Assembly (NCBI GenBank): GCA_037783415.1
Contig: JAZGTN010000097.1
Coordinates: 4,712,001 to 4,776,000 of the forward strand
DNA length: 64,000 nt
Reading direction: 5' to 3'
Origin: Leptasterias polaris
Taxonomy: Eukaryota; Echinodermata; Asteroidea; Forcipulatida; Asteriidae
Positions 1 to 10,220 of this stretch are shown here, piece after piece. Each line of letters begins with the position of its first letter. Positions within the stretch are counted from its first letter, which is position 1. A program made the position numbers and the translations under genes. The notes beneath the pieces were generated by a model, which saw only the letters and a program-made list of their open reading frames with translations, searched no databases and had not been told where the DNA came from.

Positions 1-339
1 AAATAATTATCCGCTCAATGCACAAGCTTGCTCAGGGAGCCATAACCTTACAAGCCTTGCTTCTTTATGGGTCCCTCCACAGTTTCATGAACTCCCATGC
101 TTACTTTCTATTTAATTAAATCTTATCAAATAACCACTTAACTCTTAACTTCCAACTTACATTGTCTTTGATTTTGATTTTGACATTGTGGAAAATAAAC
201 TGAACTGGGTGAGGCAACCTTGTTTCGCTTTTGTGTACAACTTGCTTCACTTTTATGTACAAATTCAATGAAGACGTCCCTAAAATAAATTCAAGTCCAA
301 ATAATGGGAGAAAAAAGACGAGTCCTCTATTAACTGGAA
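1..339. other. No gene recognised at window start
   Basis: AT-rich sequence with only short open frames. No splice-bounded exon, motif or repeat boundary is visible. It may be an intron of gene 1 continuing from outside the window. Confidence 0.4.
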
Positions 340-720
340 TAACAAACGTGTGTCTGTGTGTGGGCATGTCTACGCATTCAAACTGAGGACTTTAACAAAA
401 GGGATCTGGGAAATAATTAACCAGGGACAGTCCTTGCTTTGCTTTCGTCTAAAACACCAATATGGGGACGCCGCAAGTCTAAAACAATGGGTTAACAAAG
501 GGGTGTACTCTGTTTACACCATTAACAAATTTGTGTGTGTGTGGGTAGGTATCCACATTCAAACAGGGGACCTATAACAAAAGGGACAATAGGTTCACGG
601 TTGCTATCACAAAGGAAAGCATTGTGGTCCACGGTCGCTATCACAAAGAGTTGAACAAAGGAGGGTCCACGATTGCCGGTATTTACACATACGTGGGTGT
701 GTGTGTGCATGCGTGTGGAA
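340..720. repeat. Diverged local duplication with TG-rich tracts
   Basis: The stretch near 343-405 recurs near 523-587. Both contain a (GT)n-like tract, then CATTCAAAC, then AACAAAAGGGA. A second small repeat unit (CACGGTTGCTATCACAAA / CACGGTCGCTATCACAAA) lies at 597-650. These look like decayed tandem duplications. No coding potential is apparent. Confidence 0.5.
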
Positions 721-726
721 GATAAG

Positions 727-1087
727 TCGAGAAGGACTTTGCATATCAGCTCAACATTTTGGTGTGTGGATTGGTCTTGGTTTCCCCAAGAAACTTGTTG
801 TTTTGGACCCCCTAGGTTAATCTTTCTGGTAATTATAACTAAAACAAAAACAAATGTCTGAGGGATAACTGAAGATGGACTTGGCATATCCTTTCCAAAC
901 TTGGTTTGAGAATTGGTTTTGGGATCCTTCAAAAATCGATTGTTTTTGAACCCCAACCCAGTCATTATGGCTAAAACAAAAGAAATGTTGTCTGGGTGAT
1001 AACGAAAGGACTTTTCATATCAAGTCCAACTTAGTGTCTGGATTGGTCTTTGGATTCACAATAAGACTGTTGTTTTTGGACTCCTAG
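727..1087. repeat. Degenerate tandem repeat, ~135-bp unit, about 2.7 copies
   Basis: Three diverged units start near 727, 867 and 1000. Each has a GGACTT.GCATAT-like start, then GGATTGGTYTTGG, then TTGTTKTTGGACCCC, and the first two end in ACTAAAACAAAA. The third unit ends at the CCTAGGTAAGG that precedes the first coding exon of gene 1, so the array abuts that exon. It is non-coding. Confidence 0.6.
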
Positions 1088-1192
1088 GTAAGGTCCCTGA
1101 TGGAGCTCTTCCAGCAGCTTTGCATGCAGCTGTCTCAACAGCTGTCTCAGCAAAGAGAAGATGGTTATGAAGGAAAAGAGCTGGACAAAAAG
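1088..1192 (+). CDS. Gene 1 exon A: Gln-rich coiled-coil segment
   Basis: Open block ending at a clean donor (AAAAAG|GTAAGAT, exon end 1192). It may begin at an acceptor ending 1087 (CCTAG) or 1114 (CTTCCAG), or with the ATG at 1100. The translation is MELFQQLCMQLSQQLSQQRE followed by an acidic/basic tail ending in KELDKK, which suggests a short amphipathic helix. The block ends in phase 0, matching the finger exons. The start is undecided. Confidence 0.5.
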
Positions 1193-4100
1193 GTAAGATA
1201 AAAGAAAACAATTTTGATAACAAACAATGCAAAGTAATTATTCTTATTATTTGTTTAAAAAAAATAAGCCACAAGGTTAACTGGCTGAATAAATAAAAAT
1301 CAAATCTTGGGTAAACAAAGCAGTGGGTGCCCCTTACCATTTATTACTGCCTGTGGCATTTTCACGCTGCGCACATTTATTACTGCCTGTGGCATTTTCA
1401 CGCTGCGCACATTTTACCACCAAAATTCAAAAGAAAAAAGTAGAGTAGAAGAAGCCTAGTAATGAATGGGAAAAAGACAATAATTTCCCTCATGCAACCC
1501 CTCACTAATTTCTTGTCAGGGGAGCCACCTGGCGCCGGTAGATGATTTCTAAGCAATTTAGTATAATATTAAAGGCTAAAAACACTGGTAGATTTTATTT
1601 CAGAGGATATCAAATCCTAAAGCCTGGGAAAACAATTAAAAAGAAGGTGACGAGCAGATGAGCAGTGCAGCATTATTTCTCGCCATTTTACTACATCACA
1701 GTGTCAAAGGTTATGCAACAATAACTATCAATTGGAAATACAAACATGTTTTATAGTTTTAAAAATAAAACAACGTCAAAAAAATAAAGTCAAGAAATAG
1801 GCCCCCCCCAAAATAATAATAAAACAAACATAAAATAATAATCAGGACTAATGCATTGCCCTCCACCCGGCTGACCAAAACTGCATGCTAAACTCTTTGG
1901 TTGGCCTTTTTCTGTGTATAACATTTCTGAAATCCAGGTATTTTAGTAGCACAAATATACTTCAAAATGTGAACAGCATTGATCTAGATCGTTATCGACC
2001 GCTGCACCCATGTTTTCCGCGGTATACCGTTTCCTCGGTTAGCATCACATTCACGGCACGTTCTTACTTGTGTTTTTTTACTCAATTTGCACTTTCCCTC
2101 CTTTTAATCAACATCCAAATACAAAACAGCTTACCTCTACTCTATATAAATACACACACTGATTGTTTACTCATAAAGGTCTAAAATCAACTGTAAACTG
2201 TCAACATTTTGTCGCCAAAGCGAAAACAAAATGGCTGACGATCTGTTTTTAATGACAGGCAGCAAAGTGACAAATACAACGACTGTTTGATTATGCACAC
2301 ACAAATTATTCTCTCTCCATGCAAACACATGGGCTTAAAAAAATGTTACTATCTAAAGAGCCAATAACGAAACAGGCTAAGAGGTTTAATATTTTATGGT
2401 AAAAATCTTTGGAAAACTGGTAGAAACCCTCAATCTAAATTTCCCTATGTATCAATATCTTTGATCGGGGAGCCAGTCAGAAGTCATACAACTGTAAAAC
2501 TGCTGTGTAGCCAGGGACCAAACCCAGCTTACGATACAACCTAGTCTTGGTTCCAAGACCATGGTGTTTGCGCGCACACACACAACCAACGTTCAGATCT
2601 ATGTACACCGCACACCTAATGAATAAACATTTGTTGAGTCGGATGTCGGTGGGGAAAAAATACTAGTCACAGCGCCCTCTATGTTTATTCAATACAGACG
2701 TGCACACAGTGTAAATTCGAACGTTGGTACTGATTGTGTGACCGAATGCGCAAACACCATGGTCTTGTAACCAAGACTAGATACAACCTGGGAAGTGGTA
2801 CCCAAAATTGATTCTCTTTTATTTTTGTGATTGCTCAGGTTTTGGTGTAATAACAAGTCCTACTTTGCATTGGATATTGATCATTGTGCTGTTTTGAGGG
2901 GATATTAATTGGTACCATTTCATGTAATGATAGTACATTTAAGTCACCGTTTGCAGGAATTTTATAATTCAAAGTAAAGGACCAAGGGGTATTGGAAACT
3001 GATGTTCTGGCTCAATTAAAAAAAATTAAACATCATTTAAATGAGTGGGTATACAGTAAATTGTGCATCTGTTGGGGAAGTTCTTCTTAACTCTGCAAAA
3101 ATAAGTAACAATACAAAATAAATGAAAAAATACATAGTGTTTTGTGATTTCCCTTATCTTTTTGTACAGAAGCGTGATGAAGGACTGTGTTCGTCGTGTC
3201 CTTATAAATGCCATGGATGTCATTTCTGGGTAAGGATTGCTTATTTCATTATTTAATTCAGTGTGTTTTAAAATTATGGGTGTAAAACCAACTTTCAATT
3301 TGATTTTCAGAGTATTTCCTTTGTAAAAACGTCTCTCATCTTTTCTTTTCCACAGGGAACTCCACCAGAAATACATATACACATCCAGAGTAAAACTTGT
3401 TTTGGGAAGCAAACAACAGATCTGTTGTTTGAAGCCGAACAGCTTATACAGCTGTTTCAGCAAGTAGACATTAGATCTGAAGAAGAAGAACTTAAGGTAA
3501 AATAAAATGAACGCTTTGGAGAACAATCAATGCAAAGTTACTTTTTATTTGTTTTATCATAATAAACCATCAGGAAACAGACAGGATAAATATGAATCAT
3601 ATCTGGGGTGAACAAAGACAAAATTCTGGATCAGAACCTGCGACCTCTTTTGAGTCTGGGTTTACAGCCCAGTAATCTATAAACTGAGCTTCTAGTTCTA
3701 GCCCAATGTTTTTGTTTTCTCTATTTAAACAATGTCTTTGATCGGGGAGCCAGTCAGAATTCATTCAAAGTAAAGGACCAAGGGGTATTGGAAACTGATG
3801 TTCTGGTTCAATTAATTTTTTTAACATTATTTAAATGTGTGCGTAAATAGTGAACTATGCATCTGTAAGGGAAGTTCTTCTTAACTCTGCAAAAATAAGT
3901 AACAATAAAAATAAATGAAAAAATACATAGTGTTTTGTGATTTCCCTTATCTTTTTGTACAGAAGCGTGATGAAGGACCACGTTCTTGTCCTTATAAAGG
4001 CTATGGATGTTCTTTCTGGGTAAGAATTTCTTATTTCATTATTTAATTCATTGTGTCATTGAATGCTAGGTCAAACTTTTAATGTGGTTTTTCAGAGTAT

Positions 4101-4922
4101 TTCCTTTGTAATAAAATCTGTCGCATTTTCTTTTCCACAGGGAACTCCATCAGAAATAGACCATCATGTTCAGTATAAAAACTGCTCTGGGAAGAGAAAA
4201 ACAGACGCGATATTTTTTGTAAACTGCCTTATTGAAGCAGGATTTTCGCATATTGGTTAAAAGTGAAGGTGGTAACTCTCTTCAGTCCCAGGAGAAGTTG
4301 GCAATGTGCCCCTGGTGGCAGTTGGCAATGTGCCCCTGGTGGAAGTTGGCAATGTGCCCCTGGTGGCAGTTGGCAATGTGCCCCTGGTGGCAGTTGATTT
4401 GGGTCAATAGCCCTTAACCTTGAATGTGGCATTGTAAAAAAAAAATAAAAAATATATCATGTTGAAACAAACAAAAGTACTATGCCAACATGAACAAAAA
4501 TACTGAAAGTCAATTTTTTTATTTAGAAAATACAATAAATTTTTTAATCAAATTAAACGCATTGCCAAAAATTCTTACTACACAATAAATTATATAATGC
4601 TAAGGAATGTTGGCGCCTTTTAAAAAGTATTCTCCTTAAATAAGTAGTGTTAAAATAAGTAGTATTATTTTAAATAATAAGGATACTGCAGTAGCTTTCA
4701 ATCAACATTTTTGCTCCATAGGTGACGCTACCTCTGATTCAGTTCCAAGATAATAATGACTTTTATTACTGTGTTAATTTAACCACCTCATCATTTAGTT
4801 TGTTTTATCTTACATCTACTGATCCAGAGGAAATTGTTACCATTGTCAGAAATTTCAGAATAAGAATTAAAGGGGAAGTAGACCTTAAAATAACCTGTGA
4901 AAATTTTATTTTCAAAAGGTGA
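1100..4922 (+). CDS. Gene 1: TRAF-type zinc-finger protein, six visible exons (partial model)
   Basis: Six open blocks on the + strand, at 1100-1192 (or 1115-1192), 3170-3229, 3356-3496, 3963-4019, 4141-4218 and 4722-4922. All junctions are phase 0 and bounded by AG/GT. The product would have a Gln-rich helix, then two fingers with the spacing C-P-Y-x-x-x-G-C-x-F-W-G-T-P-x-E-I-x-x-H, which is the TRAF zinc-finger pattern (family knowledge). TRAF fingers mediate adaptor-protein interactions in innate immune and TNF-receptor signalling. I see neither a RING domain nor a MATH/TRAF-C domain, so the gene is partial in this window, truncated, or an atypical finger-only member. The true 5' end may lie outside. 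The second finger is degenerate and the tail runs into a MITE, so it may be a decaying copy. Confidence 0.55.
1339..1410. repeat. 36-bp perfect tandem duplication
   Basis: Two adjacent identical 36-bp copies, each starting ATTTATTACTGCCTGTGG and ending CACGCTGCGCAC. It looks like a recent replication-slippage or end-joining duplication. Function unknown. Confidence 0.85.
2455..2800. repeat. SINE-like repeat interrupted by a MITE
   Basis: GATCGGGGAGCCAGTCAGAA at 2465, followed by sequence resembling the SINE at 35150-35410 (CTGTGTAGCCAGGGACCAAA, then GATACAACCTGGGAAG after the MITE). Comparing the two copies gives the uninterrupted target site (AAGATGCAACCTGGG near 35366). That confirms that 2542-2779 is an insertion. 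Confidence 0.6.
2542..2779. mobile_element. 238-bp MITE, TAGTCTTGG termini, 9-bp TSD GATACAACC
   Basis: Terminal inverted repeats of about 32 bp with one mismatch. The left end is TAGTCTTGGTTCCAAGACCA and the right end is the inverse, CCATGGTCTTGTAACCAAGACTA by position. Both ends continue inward to GTGTTTGCGC. It is flanked by GATACAACC at 2533-2541 and 2780-2788. There is no ORF. A 9-bp duplication points to a Mutator-like or related transposase. It is related to the elements at 22133-25890 and 50931-51996. Confidence 0.85.
3170..3496 (+). CDS. Gene 1 TRAF finger module copy 1 (two exons)
   Basis: Exon 3170-3229 (20 codons) lies between TTTGTACAG and GTAAGG. Exon 3356-3496 (47 codons) lies between TTTCCACAG and GTAAAA. 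The first gives CPYKCHGCHFW and the second starts GTPPEIHIHIQSKTC, so the splice falls inside one TRAF-type finger. Past the finger come a helical stretch (DLLFEAEQLIQLFQQVD) and an acidic end (EEEELK). The second exon is longer than its duplicate and looks the better preserved of the two. Confidence 0.65.
3590..3767. repeat. Decayed tRNA-derived SINE fragment
   Basis: The segment carries GGTGAACAAAGACAAAATTCTGG, an imperfect B-box-like AACCTGCGACCTC, and the SINE marker GATCGGGGAGCCAGTCAGAA near 3739. It parallels the better copy near 35186-35400. It sits between the two duplicated finger modules. Confidence 0.5.
3963..4218 (+). CDS. Gene 1 TRAF finger module copy 2 (two exons)
   Basis: Exon 3963-4019 (19 codons) follows GTACAG and ends at GTAAGA. 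Exon 4141-4218 (26 codons) follows TTTCCACAG and can end at the donor GTAAAC at 4219. The residues CPYKGYGCSFW and GTPSEIDHHVQYKNC give an intact C-x6-C-x11-H-type TRAF finger. If the 4219 donor is skipped, the frame instead stops at 4258-4260. The intron between the two exons is also duplicated from copy 1 (the ATACATAGTGTTTTGTGATT stretch upstream is shared), so the whole ~795-bp block was tandemly duplicated. Confidence 0.6.
4297..4392. repeat. 24-bp minisatellite, four copies
   Basis: Four near-identical 24-bp units. One substitution occurs, in the second unit (GGAA for GGCA). Each contains GGCAATGTGCCCCTGG. The unit length is a multiple of three, so both strands give open frames (LAMCPWWQ on +, LPPGAHCQ on -). 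I treat these frames as a by-product of the repeat. Confidence 0.9.
4722..4922 (+). CDS. Gene 1 last visible exon, tail derived from a MITE
   Basis: A phase-0 open block following the acceptor CTCCATAG. It encodes VTLPLIQFQDNNDFYYCVNL and continues to a TGA at 4920-4922. From 4867 onward the sequence belongs to a TTAA MITE, so the last ~17 codons and the stop are transposon-derived. A possible donor AAAAG|GTGATC at 4919 overlaps the end. I do not recognise the domain. No AATAAA is seen in the next 250 bp, so this may not be the true end of the gene. Confidence 0.4.
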   Translation: MTLPLIQFQDNNDFYYCVNLTTSSFSLFYLTSTDPEEIVTIVRNFRIRIKGEVDLKITCENFIFKR

Positions 4923-5170
4923 TCGCGTTTTTGAGATATCCCCGAAAAACCAGAGCGAATCTGTCCACGTGGGAAGAATAATCCGTAATTGTAATACACA
5001 ATCTGAAAAACGTTTCTGACAGTAACATTTCTGAGATTCAAATTTTGGGGGATGAAAAGTGATATCTTTTTACATAACCACATTACTTTGAAGTGAAATG
5101 ATTCTCAAATCGAAAGCTGCTGTACTTCTATAGCCAAGTAATTTTGTATTACCATACGTCTTCCTTCCCT
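4871..5170. mobile_element. 300-bp MITE with TTAA target duplication
   Basis: TTAA at 4867-4870 and 5171-5174. The ends AGGGGAAGTAGACC (left) and the inverse of CTTCCTTCCCT (right) form short imperfect terminal repeats. TTAA duplications are typical of piggyBac and Kolobok elements. It has no coding capacity, but it contributes the 3' end of the preceding open exon. Confidence 0.7.
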
Positions 5171-5175
5171 TTAAA

Positions 5176-5620
5176 GAAAGTTATTTGCTTTGTTTGTGAC
5201 TCTTTATGTGATAGGCCTATTTGTAATACTTCCTTTAAGCAGGGTATTTTTCCTGATGTGTATAAACTGGACAAAGTTGTACCTATCTTTAAAAAGGGGG
5301 ATTATCAGGATTTAGGTAACTACCATCCTTTTTTGTTATTTAATACTTTTTCTAAGTTATTAGAAATGTAAATCCATCGCAGAATTTCGAATTTTCTTGA
5401 TTCTAAAAGAGTTCCCTCCTCCAATCAGTATGGATTTTGTTCTGGTAGATCAACTGTTCATGCTATGTTAGATTTCTATAATAATCTCAAAGACTCTGTA
5501 ATAAAGATCTCTCAGAAAATTCCTTAGGTGTCTTTTAGATATTAAGAACTATTTTGACTTTGTCAATCATCCTCCTGATGTTCAGAAAATGTTGTTTTTT
5601 GAAAAGTTTCTTCCGCCGTT
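5176..5620 (+). pseudogene. LINE reverse transcriptase fragment
   Basis: Reads as the finger region of a non-LTR RT: GIFPDVYKLDKVVPIFKKGD, then a NYHPF..LF.TFSKLLE stretch. After a stop at 5369-5371 it continues in the same sense with NQYGFCSGRST. These match the GxFPxxxKxAxVxPIFKKGD and NQYGFRxGxST motifs of CR1/L2/Jockey-type LINEs. It is 5' and 3' truncated with several stops. Confidence 0.75.
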
Positions 5621-6440
5621 TTCTTGGACTTGAAACTGACTGAAATATACTTTGGAATGATCAAGTTAACACGGTCTGTTATAAAATTTTCAAAGCTAAC
5701 TATATTATCAATAGAACCAAAAATAATTTGGGGTGGCACGATTAACGTTTACCCCTCATTTAATAAAAGGCTTATTACTTTACCAAAAGAAAAAATGTCA
5801 TGTCAAGTATAATGCACACAGTACACCTCTCTGTTACATAATACTCTCAAATTGGAAGATATTTATAATGTGTAAATAGCAACTCATTATTTTGGTTGTC
5901 TTTCTAATTTACTTCTTCTTTCCTTTGAACTCTAGATTTTCATTCTTTCTCCACAAGACAAGAGAGTCTATCGCTTTGTTCTTCCAAATATTTACAATTC
6001 TTATTCCCAATGACCATTAACATTAATTTTCTTCAGAAAGGTGTGCTTTATTTAGGGTTACTATAACTTATTTTTGTATTACACTTGTCATTATTTTGTT
6101 AAACCAGTGCAGCATTTCACTACAGTAGATTTTTACAACTTTATTTATTAACTTGTAATCAACAAACAAACAAACAACCCAACAAACAATTAAACCAACA
6201 AACAAACTTGCCAATGATAAACAACTATTGTTTGCAATATTTAAGTGGAGTTATGATTAATAATTTATGCTAGAAATAAATACAGAGAGAGATAATTTGA
6301 TTAAAACAACTCCGATATAGATCCTTACCTTAATTTTTATTTCCCCACCATTACTTGTGTATATAACGAACAAGATTAATTTTTGACTGAGCATGCCTCA
6401 AATACACTATTGCGTATTAATAAATACCTCGGAGAGTTTG
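5621..6440. other. No gene recognised; AACAAAC-rich tract
   Basis: AT-rich, with a simple (ACAA)n tract at about 6160-6210. No exon-like block or element boundary seen. Confidence 0.4.
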
Positions 6441-6446
6441 TGCATT

Positions 6447-6520
6447 CTGATTGGTCGAAGACTGGTCAGTGGTCACGTGGGGGTATATAAAGACCAGCTC
6501 TGTAAACTAGCAAATAAATG
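6447..6520 (+). promoter_or_regulatory. Promoter-like cluster: CCAAT, E-box, TATA
   Basis: GATTGGTC (inverted CCAAT) near 6450, CACGTG near 6474 and TATATAAAG at 6484-6492 occur at pol II-like spacing. A 44-codon open frame starts at the ATG 6518, too close to the TATA box to be an ordinary coding start. The cluster could equally be a remnant of a mobile element's promoter. Confidence 0.25.
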
Positions 6521-8191
6521 GCCCATAAACAAGCACAATGTTGTGTAAAAGTTATAATTTGCACCGTGCTTGTTGTGCGGAAACTATCAAAACTGTTTTC
6601 TTTGCGCGTATTGTTTTTGGTTAGACAGATGGTGCCGCGTGTATGCGCATAACATGCGTAAACGCGCAGACAATGTATCATTTTAAGGTAGCTTGTACAC
6701 GCATGAAACCAAGGTAATGCAAAGCATAAAGCCGTACACCAACCAAAGTGTTTCTATTTATGGTGCCATTACTTTAAAAGCGCATAGTCTGGTTCTTCAA
6801 AATAGGCACATATATTTAATTATGTGCAAGGGTCTAGGAGCCACGCAAAAGTTGAACAGCCTAAAGAATGGCCCTTGAACATGAGTGGAACATTTCCAAT
6901 ATTAACGGCGAAAGAAAAATCACAAATTCTGATGATTATCACCCTTTTTCTTTGTGAAAGGTATTTATTAATGGCAATAACTGTGGGGAGCTGGTCTTGG
7001 TTGGTGGCTGTCGATAGGGTATTTGGAATTTCCATAGGGTATTTGGAATTTCCATAGATGTTTTGTTTATCATGCAACATTAATTCACACCTAAATAATA
7101 ATGTTATTGTAAATAACCTGTACATATCTTTGTTACCACCATGAAATATATGTTTATTGAATTAAATAATAAGTAACAATGAAATAGAGGTGTTTGTTTC
7201 TTTAAATTACCTAGTGTACTTTTGTAACTTAACTGGTGCGAGCACACACTTTTGCGAGCAGTCATGCTGGTTTGGAAATCGATAATTAGGTGTTCTGGCA
7301 TTCAGATATGTGAATTAAGATTTTGTTGAAGTAAACAGCCGTTCTTGTAAAGTGAGGAACAAAAATTGTGTAACAATTATTTTTCTGAAGTTATACTCTT
7401 GAATTAATTTGTACTTTTGTGTTAAAAAACCCCCAGAAAGACAATGAAATAACCAAAAATTACTTTGTATTAACTGTTTCCAAAATGCTCATCTTGTGCA
7501 ACTTGACTGAAGTGTGTTTTAACTATTTGTAGATTTTAATTATATTTGTACGCAAGGCCAATACCTTCCTCCATGGTCTAAGCAAATTCAGGTTTGCTAG
7601 TACGATCGCAGATGTCGAAATTTTGAAAGTACTGGGTCTAGTTTTGGACCACTTTTTGCCATAGCTTTTCTTTGTTCTTTATCCTGTAAAAGTTTGATCA
7701 TCTTACATTACAATAATGTATTATTAATACAGAGGTTCTAAAAAATAAAGATAATTAATAAAATAACGTCACATTATGTTATGACACACAGTACACTGTA
7801 GCCTAATAGTAGTAGTTACAGTAGAAAATTAGAACTGAGAAAGGACCCTATTTTTACACCCTCCATCTCTAATAAGAGGACATTACATTACATTAGATTT
7901 AGACCATGACTTAGTGGTTACACTTTAGCAACTCCTTTAAAATAAATCAATAAAAACTGACATTGTTACAACAAAACGATTCTTTCTATTATTATAAAAA
8001 TCACTTGCTTCTTTTTTGTTGCCCTGTTCGTGTTTTCGGTGCAAAACTAGGGCGGCCTTCACTGCAAAACTTACACACATTTTTCATTATGTAAGCTATC
8101 AAATTACACACAACGTCGATAAAACATTGTATCAACTGAAAAAGGGGTACTCACAATCTTCATAAAGTTTTAATGTCTAAGTACAATGTAC
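6521..8191. other. No gene recognised; small direct duplication
   Basis: Nothing coding. A 20-bp duplication, GGGTATTTGGAATTTCCATA, occurs twice in tandem at about 7017-7056. The remainder is AT-rich unique-looking sequence. Confidence 0.45.
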
Positions 8192-8199
8192 CGAGCGTG

Positions 8200-8827
8200 C
8201 AGTGCTTCCACTTCCCAAAATTGAATTTCCTTAGATTGACATAATTTTTTCCTTAGATTAAAAGAAAATTCCTTAGAGTTTTGGGAGGATTTCCTTAAAA
8301 TTTCCTTAGATAAAATAACTTTAAGTTAACCATGGTAATTGATGAAAATTGTCATCTTCCATTGTTGAAGATTTTATGGCGGCAGTTGTTCTAACATGCA
8401 GTCCCAATTTTAGTCAAACAGCAATGAACAAACAACAACATGTACAATATGCAAAATCATGTAGTAGTACAAACCACACACACACACCCACTGACAGTCA
8501 TCATGTGGTCGGTAGTGTGGCTGCCCGACCCCGCCGCATATCAGGCCTGGGCTCAGCCTAAGACGCACTAAGCAACCAACGCCGTTCCCAGTCGTGATCG
8601 ATCTCACTGCGCCATTTTTCGCTGATGTGAACCCTAAAATGGCCAGTTTTCATGTTTCATTGTATTTGTTTTATATGATTTGCTTTTATTCTCAAACTTC
8701 TTAAAAAATTTCTTAACATTTTGAAATTTCCTTAAAATTTCCTTAGATATTTTGTTTCCTTAGAAATTTCCTTAGGACGTTAAAATTTCCTTAAAATAAG
8801 GAAATTTCCTTAGAAGTGGAAACGCTG
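8200..8827. mobile_element. 628-bp hAT-type MITE with 8-bp TSD CGAGCGTG
   Basis: Flanked by CGAGCGTG at 8192-8199 and 8828-8835. Termini CAGTGCTTCCACTTC and (inverted) CAGCGTTTCCACTTC start with CAG and leave an 8-bp duplication, the hAT pattern. Multiple subterminal copies of TTTCCTTAGA are clustered inside both ends and are likely transposase-binding repeats. It has no transposase. Confidence 0.85.
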
Positions 8828-8949
8828 CGAGCGTGTGCGTCGAAGCGCTTATATCCAGTCAGTATTGTAGCGAGCATGCACTGGCTGCCACGCGCCAGAT
8901 CGGTGCGTGCGCGTGCTCTCGCCTGGCGCGAAAGGGGCTGGCTGGCGTT

Positions 8950-10220
8950 CAAGTTCAAGTTCAAGTTCTTTAATAATTTTTTCCACACGTAGCAAACAAT
9001 ACAGAATTCACATATTATGCAAATACAACAGTAACCCCATAGGGGGTATATAACAAATAAATATAATATAATTAAGAAAAAGTAACTTAGATAAAGAGAA
9101 ATCAAGTACGTGCGGAAGGAGGCCCTTAAGAAGCATTGCTTGTCTAGTAAGGACCCCCCCCCCCAATAAATAAAAGAAAAATGAGTGAACCATTTTATGT
9201 AAAGTTAAACAAAGTTACGTTAAACAGACAAACATAGACAATCCGGTAGACCACTTACAAATATTTGGCCAACAAAAGAGCCTTAAATTTTCGTTTGAAA
9301 GAAATAAGTGTAGGAGAACATTTAAGATTACTATCTAGAGAATACCATAGCCTGGGCCCTTCATGTTTAACCGTTCTATGAAAAAGTTTCGTACGAGCAA
9401 ATGATTGATGAAATTCATTACAATGCCTTGTAAAATGACTATGAACATCTTGAGTTTTAGTGAACAGGGAACAAATAGAACGAGGAAGATCATTAGAATT
9501 AAGTTTAAACATGAACATCCCAAGCTCAAGAATATACATGTCACTGATCTTAAGACTGCTGTGCTTAATAAATAGAGGGTCACAGTGAGCTAAGTAATCA
9601 GTATGATTAATAATTCTGAAAGCTTTTTTTTGAAGGGTCAACAACCTGTTAATTTGAACCATGCCTGAATTACCCCATGCTAAAATGCCATAATTAATAT
9701 AAGGCAAAATAAGTGCATTGTAGAGTGTAAACAAAACCTCCTCAGGAAAAAAATGCTTAAGCTTATTAATTACTCCAATATTTCTTGAAATAACTTTGCA
9801 TAGGTTATTAACATGTTGTTTCCAGGAGAGGTCTTGATCAATATGCATTCCAAGAAATTTAGTACAATCTGTTCTAATAACTTGATTTTTGTCTATGTAA
9901 ATAGACTTAATGGAATGAGTGACCTTCTTGCTGAATAACATAACATTTGTTTTTTTAATATTGAGGGACAACTTATTAGCCTTAATCCACCTAGAAATTT
10001 TGTTGAGTTCTAAATTAACAGTATCATAGAGAATATCCATATTGGAATGAGTATAAAACAAATTACTGTCATCGGCGAAAAGAATAAAAGATAACAAATC
10101 AGATGATTTGTCAAAATCATTAATATAAATTGAAAATAACAGGGGTCCAAGGATTGATCCTTGTGGAACGCCATGGGTAATTTCTGCAAGAGGGGAGACA
10201 CAACCATTAATAGAAACAAA
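8950..10220 (-). mobile_element. 5'-truncated LINE nested in the LTR
   Basis: On the minus strand the element ends in a short tail of GAACTT-like repeats (plus strand CAAGTTCAAGTTCAAGTTC at 8950-8968), typical of non-LTR elements. A 3' UTR spans 8970-9254 and includes a C13 tract near 9152. The RT frame is open from 9255 to the 5' truncation point. The target duplication is at most TT. Confidence 0.85.
9255..10220 (-). CDS. LINE reverse transcriptase, C-terminal two-thirds
   Basis: The minus-strand frame is open from the insertion junction to a stop at 9255. It contains HGVPQGSILGPLLFSIYIND (RT motif B region), then FADDSNLF (motif C, catalytic DD) about 20 residues later. Then come the thumb and the C-terminal region with ILPYINYGILAWG and a terminal FKRKFKALLLAKYL, typical of CR1/Jockey-like LINE RTs. 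The N-terminal endonuclease and RT fingers were lost by 5' truncation at insertion. An initiator is not needed, because it is a dead fragment read in from outside. The long open frame implies a fairly recent insertion. Confidence 0.85.
   Translation of the reverse strand, partial: FVSINGCVSPLAEITHGVPQGSILGPLLFSIYINDFDKSSDLLSFILFADDSNLFYTHSNMDILYDTVNLELNKISRWIKANKLSLNIKKTNVMLFSKKVTHSIKSIYIDKNQVIRTDCTKFLGMHIDQDLSWKQHVNNLCKVISRNIGVINKLKHFFPEEVLFTLYNALILPYINYGILAWGNSGMVQINRLLTLQKKAFRIINHTDYLAHCDPLFIKHSSLKISDMYILELGMFMFKLNSNDLPRSICSLFTKTQDVHSHFTRHCNEFHQSFARTKLFHRTVKHEGPRLWYSLDSNLKCSPTLISFKRKFKALLLAKYL

Larger units (their letters stand above)
1193..3169 (+). other. Gene 1 intron with direct duplication, SINE pieces and a MITE
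   Basis: No coding sequence. It holds a 36-bp perfect tandem duplication (1339-1374 and 1375-1410), SINE-derived sequence near 2455-2541 and 2780-2800, and a MITE between the two SINE halves. From about 1420 to 2450 I see nothing recognisable beyond AT-rich sequence. Confidence 0.5.

Noticed and set aside
4229..4432. Repetitive ORFs on both strands (LPPGAHCQ or LAMCPWWQ repeats)
   Set aside because: They arise from a 24-bp minisatellite whose unit length is a multiple of three; no other coding support.
6447..6680. Promoter and 44-codon gene at 6518
   Set aside because: The ATG lies only ~27 bp beyond the TATA box, no exon follows, and the peptide has no recognisable feature. Kept only as a low-confidence promoter-like cluster.
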